From Sodiomyces alkalinus F11 (lineage: Eukaryota > Ascomycota > Sordariomycetes > Glomerellales > Plectosphaerellaceae): a stretch of DNA of 64,000 bases. The notes beneath the pieces were generated by a model, which was given only the letters and a program-made list of their open reading frames with translations, did not search any database and had not been told where the DNA came from. This document shows positions 1 through 12,639 of the stretch, piece after piece (positions within the stretch are counted from its first letter, which is position 1; the number at the start of each line of letters is the position of its first letter). Where the stretch lies: the NCBI RefSeq assembly GCF_003711515.1, contig NW_021167085.1, forward strand, positions 621,649-685,648, given 5' to 3'. The translations under genes and the position numbers were made by a program.

Positions 1-560
1 ACGGTTACCACGGCGTTCCACTAAGTAATAGGAAAAATAATATCACGCCTATAACGCTTAAGTTATTTTCCTTTCCCCTTCTCTCCTTTCTTTTCTTTAC
101 CACTATAACCTCGATTATTAGGAGTATTAATATAGTTCACTAGTCTTTACCGTTCCCCTATTACGTATTTCGTCGTCTTATAACGTATACCTCTTTATCT
201 TTCACTTTTATATAACGCGAAATATCCCCTTTTATCCTCCCTATACCGCCCCGACGATTCAGGACCGTACTACTACCTATATACTTCGCGGTATAAGCTC
301 CGAGCTCCTACTAGCCGTCTAAAGACTAAGACTACCGTAACCTCTTCGAATAAGCCTTCCGGAACCCTAAAAAGCCAGGTACCGGTTTTACTAAAACCGG
401 ATACTACCGCGCCGTTACGCTCTACGGTAGGGAAAAAAGACTAGAATATAAGCTTAGCGCCCTCGGTAAACGCTTCGCGGAGTAGAAGTAGTCCTATAAG
501 AGTAAATTACGCGAGTTCCGACTATATACTAAGGTATAAGGCTATCTAAACCTAGAGACA

Positions 561-1905
561 CGGGGCTTAGATTATATAATCTTTATGCCCGTAGAGTATC
601 CTAAGGTAAATAGCGAGATTATATAGTAAACAGCTAAGGACCTTATACGACGATTTCCTTAGCCGGATTACCTACTAAACGCTAACGCTAAGTTAGTATC
701 TTAGGAACGACTTTAAGTTATATATAAAGACTACTTAGAAATAGTCCGTAACCCCGCTATACCCCGTAACTACGCGGGGAAGTTCACGAAAACGCCGTAG
801 TCTAACTATATAGTTAGGTTCGATTCCCCTAGCGTTAGCTCCGGTCCCCGGTTTATCGTATACGTCGACTTAGACGCCGAGGCCGGCCTTATAGAATCTA
901 TAGCGGGACCGTTATCTACCATCGCCATGTAGCCTAAGACGCCGGTAAAGTTAGTAAGCACTACAGTTCTAGGGTTTATGCTTTAGTATATCCGGGACTA
1001 TATATACCTCTTTAAAGCGGTATACGATATTATCCTATCTAAGAAAGATATAGATAAACTATACCCTAAGCTAAGGGCGCACCTTAAAGACTACGCCCGG
1101 TAAGCTAATGTTACTAATAAGCTTATCCGTAAGTATATACACGGTCTTCCCACCGTTAAGGGGAAGGAAGCAGCACCCACTATACTATCAGTTAAAGACT
1201 TCCTGGCTATCCTACGCGTTAGCGAGGAGCCTAAGCTAACGCCGACTACTAAATATACCGCGCCTTATAATAAGATAATAGAGCCTCCTGCTAAAAGGGT
1301 TATAGATAATACTAGCACTAACTAAGCCTTATAGGATATTATTAAGAACTTCGTCGGCCGCTTACGGATCCCGGGTTTTTAGCTTATTTAGGAGACGGCT
1401 ATATCGGGTAAGTAGCGCGTGACTATCGTTAAGTAGCGGGACTACGCTATAGCGCTACTAATCCCCGCCGCTAAGTTTACCGCCGTAGTTATCTTAGAGG
1501 GAGTTACTAAGGATAATACGTAGAACGCCGTAACACTACTATAGCTCCTAATAATATAGCGTATAGGCCGTATAGTTACCGTGGCTCCCCTTACGGCCGA
1601 TAGCGACCTTATTAACGCCTGCCGAGACGTGTTAGTAAATAGGATCGCGTCGGATTAGAAAAAGGCTATCGTTACTATCCTATACTATATAGCCCTAAAG
1701 TATATATAGGCTAACCGCGAGCTAAGTAAGTTAGACAATATATATATCTATAACCGTGCCGTAGTAGACGCCGGCGCCGCCGACGTTACTATAAAAGAGG
1801 CGGCCGCGACACTTTTCACGCCCTTAGCGGAATAGGGAATTCCGATAGAGTAAGTCCCCCCGGTAGTTATACAGGAGGAAGAAATCACTATAATTAACTA
1901 ACTAT
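561..1905 (+). pseudogene. decayed gag-like frame of element G
   Basis: A single phase (codons beginning at positions divisible by three) can be followed from about 561 to 1905 with scattered TAA/TAG codons. The reading is mostly helical and charged, with stretches such as YIRDYIYLFKAVYDIILSKK near 990 and KGKEAAPTILSVKDFLAILR near 1160. It lies upstream of pol in the same orientation, where the capsid (Gag) gene belongs. I see no CCHC zinc knuckle. Assignment to Gag rests on position and composition, not on a recognised motif. It may begin before 561. Confidence 0.55.
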
Positions 1906-2559
1906 ACGGCCGGGTTAATTAAGCACGGGAGAGGTTTAGATCTTACTATAGTATATGGTGATATAGTATAATACGAGGTTTAGTATATAGGGTTTATTTT
2001 TTCTTTTTTATCTTTATTTTCTAACCGGGATATACCCGGTAAATACCATTCTTTTGTAACTCGTTCCCCGCTATACTTAGGGACCGGTATATTATATTAA
2101 GTAGTAACGATAGCGGCTGCTATTAGGGCGCCGCCGAAAAATACCTTTCCTTCTATTATCTCCCGACTACGCCGCGGATTACTAGTATAACCGCGACGCG
2201 CCTTAAGTGGGGCTATCGTAGTCGCTAGGGAAGCCCGCGGGACGTAGGGCTTCTTCGCCCCGGGTATTTAATACGCCTTAGAACCCTACCGGGTATCGTG
2301 GGCGTACCTTGGAGGTGCTATAGTATATACTATAGCACCTATAGGGTATACTATAGAAGCCGTGGCGTATACTAGGGTATCCGGAGGACTATATACGTAG
2401 ACACCGAGGATCCTATAGGGTTTACCCGTGGGTATATTAGTCCTGGGGGCGCGCCCCCTTTCTAACTTAGAGAAGATATCTTATTTTACTACCCTTTACG
2501 GCACCCTAAGGTCACCCCTTTAGAAAAGCCTGGCTCCTAGGTCTAAGAGTACTAGCTAG
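1906..2559 (+). other. spacer between gag and pol of element G
   Basis: About 650 bp with no readable frame. It is T/A-rich near 1980-2050 and holds a perfect 28-bp palindrome at 2313-2340. Nothing else was recognised. Confidence 0.5.
2313..2340. repeat. perfect 28-bp palindrome
   Basis: The left arm AGGTGCTATAGTAT is followed directly by its exact reverse complement, with no loop. A partial copy of the core (TATAGGGTATACTATAG) follows at 2339-2355. It lies in the spacer between gag and pol of element G. RIP acts on both strands and could sharpen such symmetry, so function is not implied. Confidence 0.85.
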
Positions 2560-5500
2560 CCAGATATATGCCTAGTCAGGGCATATCAAGTATCCCCGAT
2601 AAAGACCCCTACTAGAAGAAGAATATTCTCGTAGAAATTAAAGAGGAAGACTAGGAGCCGGAAGATAAGCGGTTTATTAGCCTAATTATACTAAAATTCT
2701 CTAAAATTATACCCCGTTCGCGCCTTATACCCAAAAGACTTAACGCTATCCTGGAGACCGTTAACTACTTAACCCCTAAGGAAAAGGAGCTCCTAATAAA
2801 GGTCCTCCTAAACCGCGAAGTAGCTATTATATAGGATTAAACTAAGTGCGGCCGCCTCGATAAATAAGTAGCCCCTTTATAGAAGATTCGGGCGGTTTCT
2901 TATAAGGCGTGGCAGGTAAAAGGGATCCTTATCCGTAAGGCTCTAGAGTCTATAGTCGTGCAGATAATAAAGGACCGCCTTAAGAAAGGTATAATCGAGG
3001 AGAGCCACGTAGCCTATCGTAACCCCTGGTTCTTAGTTAAGAAGAAGGACGGTCATATACGGCTTATTAACTCGGCTACTAAGATTAACGTAATAACCCT
3101 TTAAGATACCTTTATACCGCTTAGGGCCGACGAGTTCTCCGAGGATTTCGCTATATATAAGCTTATATCACTCTTAGACCTTTTTTCCGGCTACGATTAG
3201 GTTACCCTTAACAAGGAGTCTTAAGATCTAACCATCTTTACGATTATCGTTAGACTCTTTAGGATATATACCTTTCCTTAGGGGGCTACTAATTTAGTGG
3301 CCTAGTTTATACGTATTATAACCCGTATCCTTTACGACCTTATTCCCTAGTACTATAGACCCTTTATTAACGATATTATAGTAAAAGGACCGATAACCAC
3401 CTATAAGGATACCCCAATTAGACTTGGAATTCGCTGTTTTATAGCCGAGTATATCACTAATATCGATAAAGTGCTTTTTAACGTGGAGCTAGCTAGAGGT
3501 ATTATCGTAGGTGTTAAAAGCTAGTGGTGTTAGAAAGTAGCCACTATTATAGGCTATATTTATAGCACTAACGGTTATTCCCTCAAGCAGGCTAAGATCG
3601 CGAAGGTCTAGGAGTAGGAAAGGTATAGTATAGTCTCTAATATTCGTTCGTTCCTCGGTCTTATTATCTTTTACTAAGTCTAGATTTATAAGTTCGCCGT
3701 TATCGCTAGACCCCTAACCGACTCACTACGGAAGAATACTGCCTTTAAGTAGGAGGAGCCTTAATAATATACTATAGACGCCCTTAAGAAAGCCCTTATT
3801 ACTGCCTCTATCCTAATTACTATCTAGTACGGCGAAGGCGTAGGAGTTATCTACGTTATCGTCGACGCTAGTATAGATAGATAGGGTAGAATCCTCGGAT
3901 AGTACGTTAAGGATAAAAGAGCCGTGGCACGGTATAAAAGCGGACGTTAGTCTTCTATAGAGAGGGTCTATAACGCCAGTAAGCTAGAGCTAAGGGGTGT
4001 CCTGAAAACCCTTTAGCGCCTACGTAACTACCTCTATAGGGTTTACTTTATCCTTAAAACCGATACCTAAGCCCTCCTATCCTAGTTAAAAGGATCTACT
4101 ACTAACCTCCCTAATACCCTAATTACCCGATAGCTTGCCTAGATCCGGCTCTTCGACTTCGACGTTAAGTATATTAAAGGATCTAAGAATACTATAGCCG
4201 ATAGACTCTCCCTGATACCCGGAATACCCTTTAATTAGACTAACGACGATGCCGAAGGAGACCTAAACGACTTTATAAATAATAGAATCTTCCCCACGGA
4301 AGCCGAGAAGTAATTCGATAACCCTGCCCTAGCCAACGATATCCTCGATAAGGATTTTACTTGAAGTTAGTTTTCCTGATAAGTAACCACCTTTTTAATA
4401 ACCTTTCGCGTGCTTAGAGGAATAGATCCTAAGAAAGCCCGTAGAGTTAAAGATAAAGCCACCCGTGTATTCCTTAATGATAGACTGCTATAGACCCGAG
4501 TAACTAAAGCCGATTCGACCCCTAAACGCTAGATCGACGATAAAGATACTTAGGTTCACCTGATTAGGAGAACCCACGACGAATCCGGACACCGAGGAAG
4601 GTAGGGCACTTACTATCGCCTTACTACTAACTACTTCTAGGATAATATCTATAAGAGCGTTTAGAGGTTTATCGAGTCCTGTTCTAACTACTAGGCCCGC
4701 CGTAGCTATTCCTAAAAGAACCCCTTAATCGTAATAAGCCTGCCCGAAACCGCCCTCCCTTTTACCTGGGTTAGCCTAGACGTTTAATATCTTTAAGGGT
4801 AGTATCTTATAGAGGCCCGCTATATATTTATAGGTTAGGTTAAGGCCCGACTACCAAAGAAGAATACGTCTAAGGCTATTACCTTATTCCTATAGAAAGA
4901 TATAATTTATAGGTATAGGCTTTATATAATCCTCCTTATAGATAGAGGTCTAGAGAATAAGAGTTATATAATCGAGCTAAACCGTCGCTATAAGACTACT
5001 TAAAAGCTCTCCTCGGCCTATTACCCCCGCGCTAATAGCCTTAATAAGGTTAGATATAAGGCTATTACCCACGCTTTATCTATCTAGTCGAAGCTTTACC
5101 CTAAAGCCCTTCACGAGATCCTTCTAATAGTCCTCTTCGCTAACCGTATAATAGTAAGAGCTTCTACTAGCCGTACCCCTTTCTTTCTTCTATATAACTA
5201 TAAGGCTATTACCCCGATTAAGACGACCTACCTAACCTAAAGAGTACTAGACTAGGGTCGCGTTAAAACCCCTAAGGATAACATAATACTTCGGTTAAGG
5301 GCTTTTACCTAGCTTAATACTAACTGATAAGCTACTATTACTATAATCACTAAATAATAAGGGCGATAAACAGCCTATATTAACGCTAGCTATACCCGGG
5401 TACTCTATAAGCAAAGGCTATAAGTTAAGGATCTTATACTAGTTTATAATACTAAGAAAGCTATCGATATAAGCCGTAAGGCTAAGCTCGACTACCGCTA

Positions 5501-5990
5501 GAACGGCCTATATCGTATCCGAAAAGCTAATCACGATAATAAGTCCTTTATCCTTAAGACTCTTACTAGGGAAGAACTAAAAGGGATCACTTTTACAGCT
5601 AACCGCCTAGAGAAGTTTATTAAAAACGATGATAGGCACTAAGAGCCTAAGGACTAGACTATACTTAAACGGGATTATAGCGAAGAGCTTAAGATCACGT
5701 ACCCTGCCTAAAGAGCGCCTATTACCGAAGAAGTCACCGAAGTACCCCTTTTGTCTAGCGAGGACCCTAAGGAAGATACTAGGGCCGAGGATAATATTAG
5801 TTCCCCTAATCACACTATTAACGATATTTTACGCCGCTCTGAGAGACTAAGAGAGTTATTAGGGGAGTATTATAAAAAGCTAGAAGAAGAGTTAAAAAAG
5901 GTAAGGGAGTCTAGTACAGTCGAGGTGTAGATTCTATAGCGCTTAGATTTTAACTCGAGTAAGTACGAGGATTATACTAACGAGCTATAT
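2560..5990 (+). pseudogene. decayed gypsy pol (RT, RNase H, integrase) of element G
   Basis: Pol polyprotein relic. The reverse transcriptase is clear at about 2990-3400: ESHVAYRNPWFLVKKKDGHI, then LLDLFSGYD, then FINDIIVKGP at 3363, where the catalytic FxDD has become FIND by a G-to-A change. RNase H with the connection follows at about 3640-4320 (SFLGLIIFY, FAVIARPLTDSL). The integrase begins with a zinc-binding HDESGHRG at about 4573 and continues through SLDV near 4770, LIDRGLENK near 4945 and SAYYPRAN near 5015. After the integrase comes a charged tail with a coiled-coil look (RSERLRELLGEYYKKLEEEL near 5840). At least two dozen stops make it non-functional. No chromodomain was seen. Confidence 0.85.
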
Positions 5991-7649
5991 TTTATTCCTT
6001 ATTATTACTTTCCCTGATTTCCTTTATTTTTAAAGCCTACACTTACTAGGAGGCTAGCGTGTAGTCTTAGGGCCGAGGGTAAATAGAGCTAAGTCTTTTA
6101 TCTACCCAGAGTCGTAATATACGCTGGCATAAAGAGCGTAAACCTATAAATAATCTTCCTAACCACCACCCTAGTCCGTTTTTTCTTTAAACTTTTACCT
6201 TTATTACCCTAATCAGAGACACTATAAACCTATCTAGACTTATTTCCCCGATTAGAAGACTTTTCCCTATATTTATTATTTATTATATTTATAAGTAAGC
6301 CTAACTACGTGGACGTTATAGAGATATACCACTATATACTCTCTTTTCTATAATAAGCATAGGGTTCTTTTATTATAATCTTAAATTCTTTACTTCTATT
6401 TCCCTAATCACCGTATAATTTATTGGACCTAAGCTAAATTATACCTAGTTTAATATAAGCTGCCTATTCTACGGAAAGGAGTTATAGTCGGGAATAACTA
6501 GTATAGGACGGTTACTAAGGGTATAATATAATTAAGAGAAATACCGTTAGAGGCTATAAGCCGTAAACTGTAAATCCCTCCTTTACTAACCCTAGTACTA
6601 GTAACTTATTAGGTTATTACGTTAATCTTAAAGGCCGATTTCAGAAGTATAAGAGCCACCCCCTTCCCACTACTTAAAGCCCCCTTTTCCTAATCTCTAT
6701 TACTAATCGCTCTCCCTATAACTAATATTATACCCCTATTCCCCTAACCATACCTATATATACTACCCTTAAGCCTACTATACGTAAGTTCCTCGTCCGG
6801 AAAGAAAAGACTAATACTATACCTATCACTAGAAGAGTAAGTTTAAGACACTAAGTTAACGGCGTTAAGAGCCCCGCCAGAAAAACCCCTAATAAAGAAA
6901 AACGTAATATCACGACGACGATAGCGGTAATAATAATAAAAACCGGAAAACCCGGGGATTCCCTAGTTTCGTTAGCCTAATTAAGCGATTACCGGCCGCT
7001 GCCTATAAATCTTATTCTTCTTATAAGGGCTTTATCGGTAGATAGGCCCGTGGAGTCTACTCGTATAGAGTAGAAAACAGATTATTATAAAGAGAAGGAA
7101 AAAGAGAAGAAAATAAGCCACGAAGAAGACCTCCTTTTATACCTTATTTCCCCTAACCTTACTACCTATTCCCATAATCAGACCTATTATAAAGTTCTCG
7201 CGAAAAGAGTAATACCCTAAGCACTAGGAAACATCACTTTATAGAAATCCCGTTTATCTATTAGAGTTATATTATTTAGATAATTAACTATCTAATTCCC
7301 TTCCCTATAAGCCACCCTATAAACCGTGCACCTATCCTTACTACCTATTCCCCTAATTATAAAGCACTCTATTAAGTAAATAACTTAGTTTCTGGGTTAG
7401 GGTCGCTTTTATAGTTACCTTCTTTAGGCCCGTACTTCTTAGAAACCCGGCGCTAGACCTAAGCCCCCTTAGGAAGCAGAATAGTCTAGTAGATAACTAT
7501 TTCCTCCCGATTAGGTACCTCCTTAGCCTTACGGATAATATTATAATACTTATTTACCTCCTTCCTATACCGAGCTAAGAGTATTAGGATAAGACTAAGT
7601 AAGCTATCGTAAGCCTTAGAGGTCTTACCGTTATAGGCCTAGCGTATTT
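5991..7649. other. RIP-degraded sequence without recognisable gene
   Basis: It follows the pol of element G and probably contains its 3' untranslated part, but no LTR can be defined. A degenerate motif resembling TTCCCCTAATCA recurs irregularly (near 6204, 6398, 6738, 7157 and 7340). No conserved protein motif was found on either strand, and the 5' part of LINE M may begin inside this stretch. Confidence 0.4.
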
Positions 7650-10640
7650 AGCGAGTAATCTCGTGGCCTATAGCGGTTATATTAACTAGGAAAACGCCGG
7701 TCCGAGGGGAGTAAATCGGGTATTATTTATCGTTATAAAAAGGCTACGGCAGCACTAAATTATCCTTAGGGAGGGGATTATAGTGTTTAAAGCCAGGGTA
7801 ATTATTATCGGGCTAGCTAATCTTATACTTAGCCTACTAGAACTCCTTACGGAGGCCGTTATCTCGGAATGTATAAGTAGACTTATAGAATAGATAGTTA
7901 GCGTAGTCGGGGAAGCGTGGATTCTACGGTAAAAAGATATACTTATAGAATAGGTACGTGATCTTATTATTAACCCGATCTATTATAGCTATCTAGCGTT
8001 CTTCGTAATACTAGTAGGGCACCTTATTAACTACGCTATATACCTGCACGATAAATACCCTAACGGCGTAAGGCCTTATCACGATCTTTATAATATACTC
8101 TCTTTAGGGACCCGCGAGATCCTTAGCTATAAAGATATAACGGCGGAATAAGGGCGTCTTAAAGAAGTCACGTATTTCCCTAAATAGAGCCTATTCCACG
8201 TCCCGGTTAGTAATATTTAATAAAGTATCCTCAAACCGGTTCGTAACGGTAAGCCGGGTATCTAAATCGACGACCGAAAATAGGAGGTCGAGCTCGACGT
8301 ATAAAACGCTACCCTTACTAGCCACCTCGAACTAACCGATATAAGTATTAACCTTAGCACCGAAGTTAGTACGCCCTGATTAGGGTAACCATAAGAAATA
8401 AGGAAGGAAAACTTATAGTTATATCTATAGACGTTACCTAAACGTTATACTTATTAGGAGTGCCCCTTATTAGACGTGTCTTAGACTAAAACTACGGAAT
8501 AGGCTTAACGGACTCCTATTTGCCAATAGCCTTCTTACGTTTATACGGTTCCGCTTCGTTGAATACCCTAATTATATACTTAGAAGCTATAGTAAATATT
8601 CGAGAAGTTAGGAAGTTATTATAGTGATAGTGCTATCGGTAAAAATAACTATAGAAGTGGTAATATTACTTAGGAGAAAAGGGACGAAGAGCCGGGGATT
8701 CTATATCTTTTATATTTAAGGGATAGATAAGTAGAGACGTTAACTAAGCGGTTTATAGCTTCTATAAGTTAAGGGAGGCGTCTTTAATAAAGTAATTATA
8801 ACTATTCGACCTGCTTTTATAGCTATTTATAGCTACCTCCTTTTATTTTCCTTTATTATAGAATCACGACTCCGCCTACTACCTAATAATAAACGAAGAG
8901 CCTTAGGGTAACGACCGATATTACTCCTTAGCGTAACGGGGAAGGTCCTTAAGAAGATAATAGTAAGGAGAATCGCGACCGTAGCGGAGGAGCACCGACT
9001 CCTCTTTACCGGATAGATAGGGAATCGAAGATACTGCGATATAATAATAGCGGTTAAGGCTATTATAGAGGGAGTATACGCCGTGTAAAAGCGCGGCGGG
9101 GCCGTAGCGTAATTAAAGCTTAATATTTAGGGCGCCTTCGATATAGTACTATACTAAAAACTCCTCGAAGTCCTTACCTAGTACGGCTTTCCGGACTAGG
9201 TTATAAAATAGACCTAGTTATACCTTATAGCACGCACGGCACGCCTACGCTTTAATAGCGATACGGCGTATTAGGTAAAAATCCAGGCAGGAGTTCTTTA
9301 GAGATCTCCCCTTTCCCTAATCCTTTATATACTATTTATTAGGACGCTTTACTAAGAATTAATCCGGATACTATAGGTTATAGTAGTCGGCTTTACCGAT
9401 AACACGAATATTATAGCCTTTAGATATAATAAGGCCGTACTATAGGCGTACCTTAAACGGGTATAGTAAGTCTATTAGAGCTAGTTATAAAGGAGTAAAC
9501 TACGTTTTAAGCCACGGAAGTATAAGCTCCTCCACTTTATAAGAAAACGCGACCCGTTACCACTTTAATTACGCCTTAAGGGCGTACCGGCACCATAAGT
9601 CACGGAGATAGAGGTCCTAGGGGTTATCCTTAACTAGAAGCTTATATTCTGTCCCTATATCCGGAAACTTAAAGCTAAACTCCTTACCCAGAAATACGTC
9701 CTTACACGCCTTATAGCGTTGGTATAGGGCTACTGTATCGGGGATACGCGTAAACTATACTAAATAGTAGTCCGGAGCGTAGTATTATACGCGGCCCTGG
9801 CCTTCTATACGATATTAGGAAAAGGGGAGAAGCCGAGCAGAGTATTAAAAGGATTAGTTAGCGAGTAAGCGTAGTATTTACGTATTGTTACCGGAGCGTA
9901 TCGGGCTATAGCTATAAAGGTGGTTAAAATAAAGGCGGGGGTCTCCCCCCTTAACTTATACTATAACGCCTTAACCGCGCGAGCGGTGCTACGGGTAAAA
10001 GGCACTTAGATAAGGTAAGCGATACTTTAGGTACGATAAATAGCCGAAGCGGCTATATAGCGTAGAAGATATAGGGGAGGGGTTAGGCCCTACCTAAGGT
10101 CCTAGGGGGTATAGAAGTAGGAAGTTAAGTCCTGGCTCCTTAGGAGGGAATTAGCCTAGCGCCTCTAAGAGGAATAGGCGCGCCGGTAAAAGCGTACCTT
10201 ACCGCGCTAATATAATAGCGTGGCCATAGCGTAAACGCCCTACTTCGACTGCGTAGCGCTTAGAAAGTATAAGCGCCTTATAAAACTATAGAGTTCTATC
10301 CTTATATAGATTCGAATAGAGAAGATAGGCCTTTGCTACTTCCTCTTTATAAAAGGAGTACCTAATACGGCGATACCGCGTTACCGGTACGCCGATAAAG
10401 GGCCGGAGATAGTAGAATATATCGCGTTATACTACCGGGATATATTAGGGGAGATACGGGAGCGCTTTATAGCTGATACGGGCGCGCGCTTACTAATAAA
10501 ACGGGACTAGCTCTTAGCGCTCCGGAGTAAGGAGACCGCGGGGAAGGTCGCGAAGTGGTTCTTATAAACCGGGCGCCTCCCGGACTTCCGACTAATATAA
10601 TAACTAGAATCGGCGGCGTAGTAAAGCCCCCATAGTGCTA
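7650..10640 (+). pseudogene. LINE M, decayed ORF2 (reverse transcriptase and C-terminal zinc region)
   Basis: Non-LTR retrotransposon ORF2 relic. The RT is well preserved at about 8920-9600: RPILLLSVTGKVLKKI, then LKLNIQGAFDIVLYQKLLEV, and VVGFTDNTNIIAF at about 9390, in which the catalytic FxDD aspartate pair is broken to D-N. The thumb region reads EIEVLGVILN and then SVVLYAALAFYTILGKG near 9780. The C-terminal part has ILIQIRIEKIGLCYFLYKR near 10300, matching the segment before the terminal zinc-binding motif in fungal LINEs. The opposite strand also looks open here and misled me at first; the RT motifs settle the direction. The 5' limit and any endonuclease domain upstream of 8600 are uncertain. 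Confidence 0.75.
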
Positions 10641-10699
10641 GAACCTTAGGTATATATATAGAGACGTAAAGACGGCTATAAAGAGAATAAGTAGACGGA

Positions 10700-11800
10700 G
10701 AGTAAGGTAAGATATTTATTACTAGCCGCTGTACGGCCGCGCTACGGGCGTGCTAGGACCCTACTTACTCCTTATTATCTATATATTCGTCGGACTTATT
10801 ATCGTTATCGGAGCTAATTACTCTACTATCTATTAGGATAACCTTATCCTTACTTTTACCCTTATCCTTAGTAGCCGAGGCCGTAGGGTCTCCCGATAAA
10901 GGGACGGGGATACTCTATAATACGTGTTAGTAACGGGGTTAACGCGGGGGAGGCGCGGGGAAACTTATAAGGTAGGCGAGAATAAGTTCTAATATCTCGC
11001 TATTACGAGTGTAGCTACTACTATAACTCTACGGGGGCGCGGCGGCGGGGGCGGTAACTATACTAATACTATTAGCCCGGCGAAGGGCGGCGCGGTACGC
11101 CTGGAGAGCGCGGGTCTAGTAAGTAGCCGCCTACTTATACTTACGGATATTCTACGATAGGGTAAGTAATAAGAACGTAGCGTATACGGTGCGACGGAGA
11201 AGGGGAGAATCTATAAAGGGTATTAGGGCGGTATAGGCGGCGGTAATAGCGGCGATAAGGGCGGTAGCGGTGTTATTATAGGAGGGGGGGGACTTAAGAA
11301 GAGGATTAGCGAGGTAAGGGTATAGCGGGGGCGTAGCCGGGATAAACCGGGGCGTAATAGCTATTACTATAATTACTATTAATATATTTAACGGGCGCCG
11401 GTACCTAAGTCGGGTTAGTAGATACGGCACGGAGTAGGGGCGTAGCGAGGGAGTAACGGGAATATAACGCGATAGGACTATATACTAGGAGGGTTTTAGT
11501 ATAGAGCGGCCTAGTAATCTTATACTAACGATATAACGTATAAGGTATAGGGAGATAAGCGGACGGTAGGGGTAGCGGCGGACTATACCGGGTTAGAATA
11601 TAAAACGGGGGCGTAAAACGGGCGTAACGATAATAAAGCAGGGAACTTATAGTAGAAGGCTAAGGGGTAGCCGGCCCTTTACCCTTATAGGCGCCGGCAC
11701 CGGCTCCCCCTTTAATAACAGAGGTCTTATTACTAGGTATCTAAAGGGGTAGGAAAGTTAGACTAAGGCGGGCGTTACGGGAGCGGAGCGGGGGCGGTAT
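10700..11800 (-). pseudogene. unidentified minus-strand relic, low-complexity protein
   Basis: Read on the minus strand this stretch gives long pieces with few stops: an Ala/Pro/Tyr-rich part (11800-11150) and then a charged segment at about 10905-10800 (TKDKGKSKDKVILIDSR, then ISSDNDNKSDEYIDNKE). It includes an unbroken 92-codon stretch at 11152-11430. Composition suggests a disordered or Gag-like protein. It could be the opposite-strand extra frame of element G, separated from it by LINE M, or part of another element. No domain was recognised, and a shadow reading of an unknown plus-strand frame cannot be excluded. Confidence 0.35.
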
Positions 11801-12639
11801 AAGGATAGCGCGAGGATAGCGCGACCCGGGACCCCGTTAAAGCCCCTACTATATAGCCGAATAGCACCGGGGATCCCGTATAGGAGTTTTAGGGCCGTAC
11901 CTATATCGTACCGACTATATAAAACTTACCTTAAGAACGATAGCTTAAAGGAGGAAAAGAGGAAAGGAGGAAAAGAGAGGAAGAGAAGGAGGGTTATAAG
12001 AAAAGGGAGCGGCAGATTAGCCCTATAAGTCACCACGCCTTCTAGGAATAGTAGCCACGCCCGGCCTATACTATAGTGCCTTCCCCGGAGAGTATACGCA
12101 GCGCGAATAAAGGAGGTATATAACTAAATAAGGGCTACTATAAATAGCAGGTATACAAAGGAGGTTTTAGAATAAATAATAAATAAAAGAAGGAGTAAGG
12201 GGGGGATAGGCGCGCCCCCCCCCTATAGAAGGGAGGGAGGGCATAAAGGGTGCCGCGGCGAGGGGAGAGTAACCTCGCCAGATCCGGAATAAAGGAAAGG
12301 ACGGCGGTAAAAGACCGTGGCGATAGCGTACCGAGGGCGTGTACGACTAACACGGCACCTACTAAACTAACTAGCCGACCCCCGTTAGCTATTAGCCCGG
12401 AGGTAAGATCCAATTTTCGAATAGCAATAAAAACAGGGCCGCGGAGCGATACCGTAGCGGCCACGCACGATAGACCTGCTTATATAATAAGAGCGTAGGG
12501 GTTTTTATCTATTAACGGTTTCCCCTCGAAAATTAGAGAAGGACTATTACCTAGGTAGCTAGCCTAGCTTAGCTAAACGAGAGCAGCGTAATAAATAATA
12601 ATAATAATAATAGTATATCCTAATTATCTTAATAAGTCC
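11801..12639. other. non-coding stretch with homopurine tract and a weakly RIP-affected patch
   Basis: It contains an uninterrupted 47-nt purine run at 11947-11993, which could be the polypurine tract of an LTR element. It also has a GC-richer patch at 12250-12500, open on both strands but with no recognised protein, and a (TAA)n microsatellite at about 12588-12613. No gene could be supported. Confidence 0.4.

Larger units (their letters stand above)
1..5990 (+). mobile_element. Ty3/gypsy retrotransposon G, RIP-degraded, 5' end outside window
   Basis: A decayed LTR retrotransposon read left to right: a gag-like frame (561-1905), about 650 bp of non-coding spacer, then a pol-like frame with reverse transcriptase, RNase H and integrase in gypsy order. 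No 5' LTR is present, so the element must start before the window. The 3' LTR cannot be placed because there is no partner copy to compare it with. Stops are almost all TAA/TAG at positions where Gln, Trp or Arg is expected, as RIP predicts. No chromodomain was found after the integrase, unlike elements A, B and F. Confidence 0.8.

Noticed and set aside
5607..5850. Short open stretches on both strands.
   Set aside because: They lie within the C-terminal pol region of element G, whose true reading is another phase.
7400..10600. A long minus-strand reading looked like a novel multi-domain protein of about 1000 residues.
   Set aside because: The plus strand contains clear LINE RT motifs (RPILLLSVTGKVLKKI, FTDNTNIIAF), so the minus reading over 8900-10400 is a shadow. 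The part before 8600 remains unassigned.
12138..12498. Overlapping open stretches on both strands (108 and 82 codons).
   Set aside because: There is no recognisable product. Lower RIP alone explains the lack of stops.
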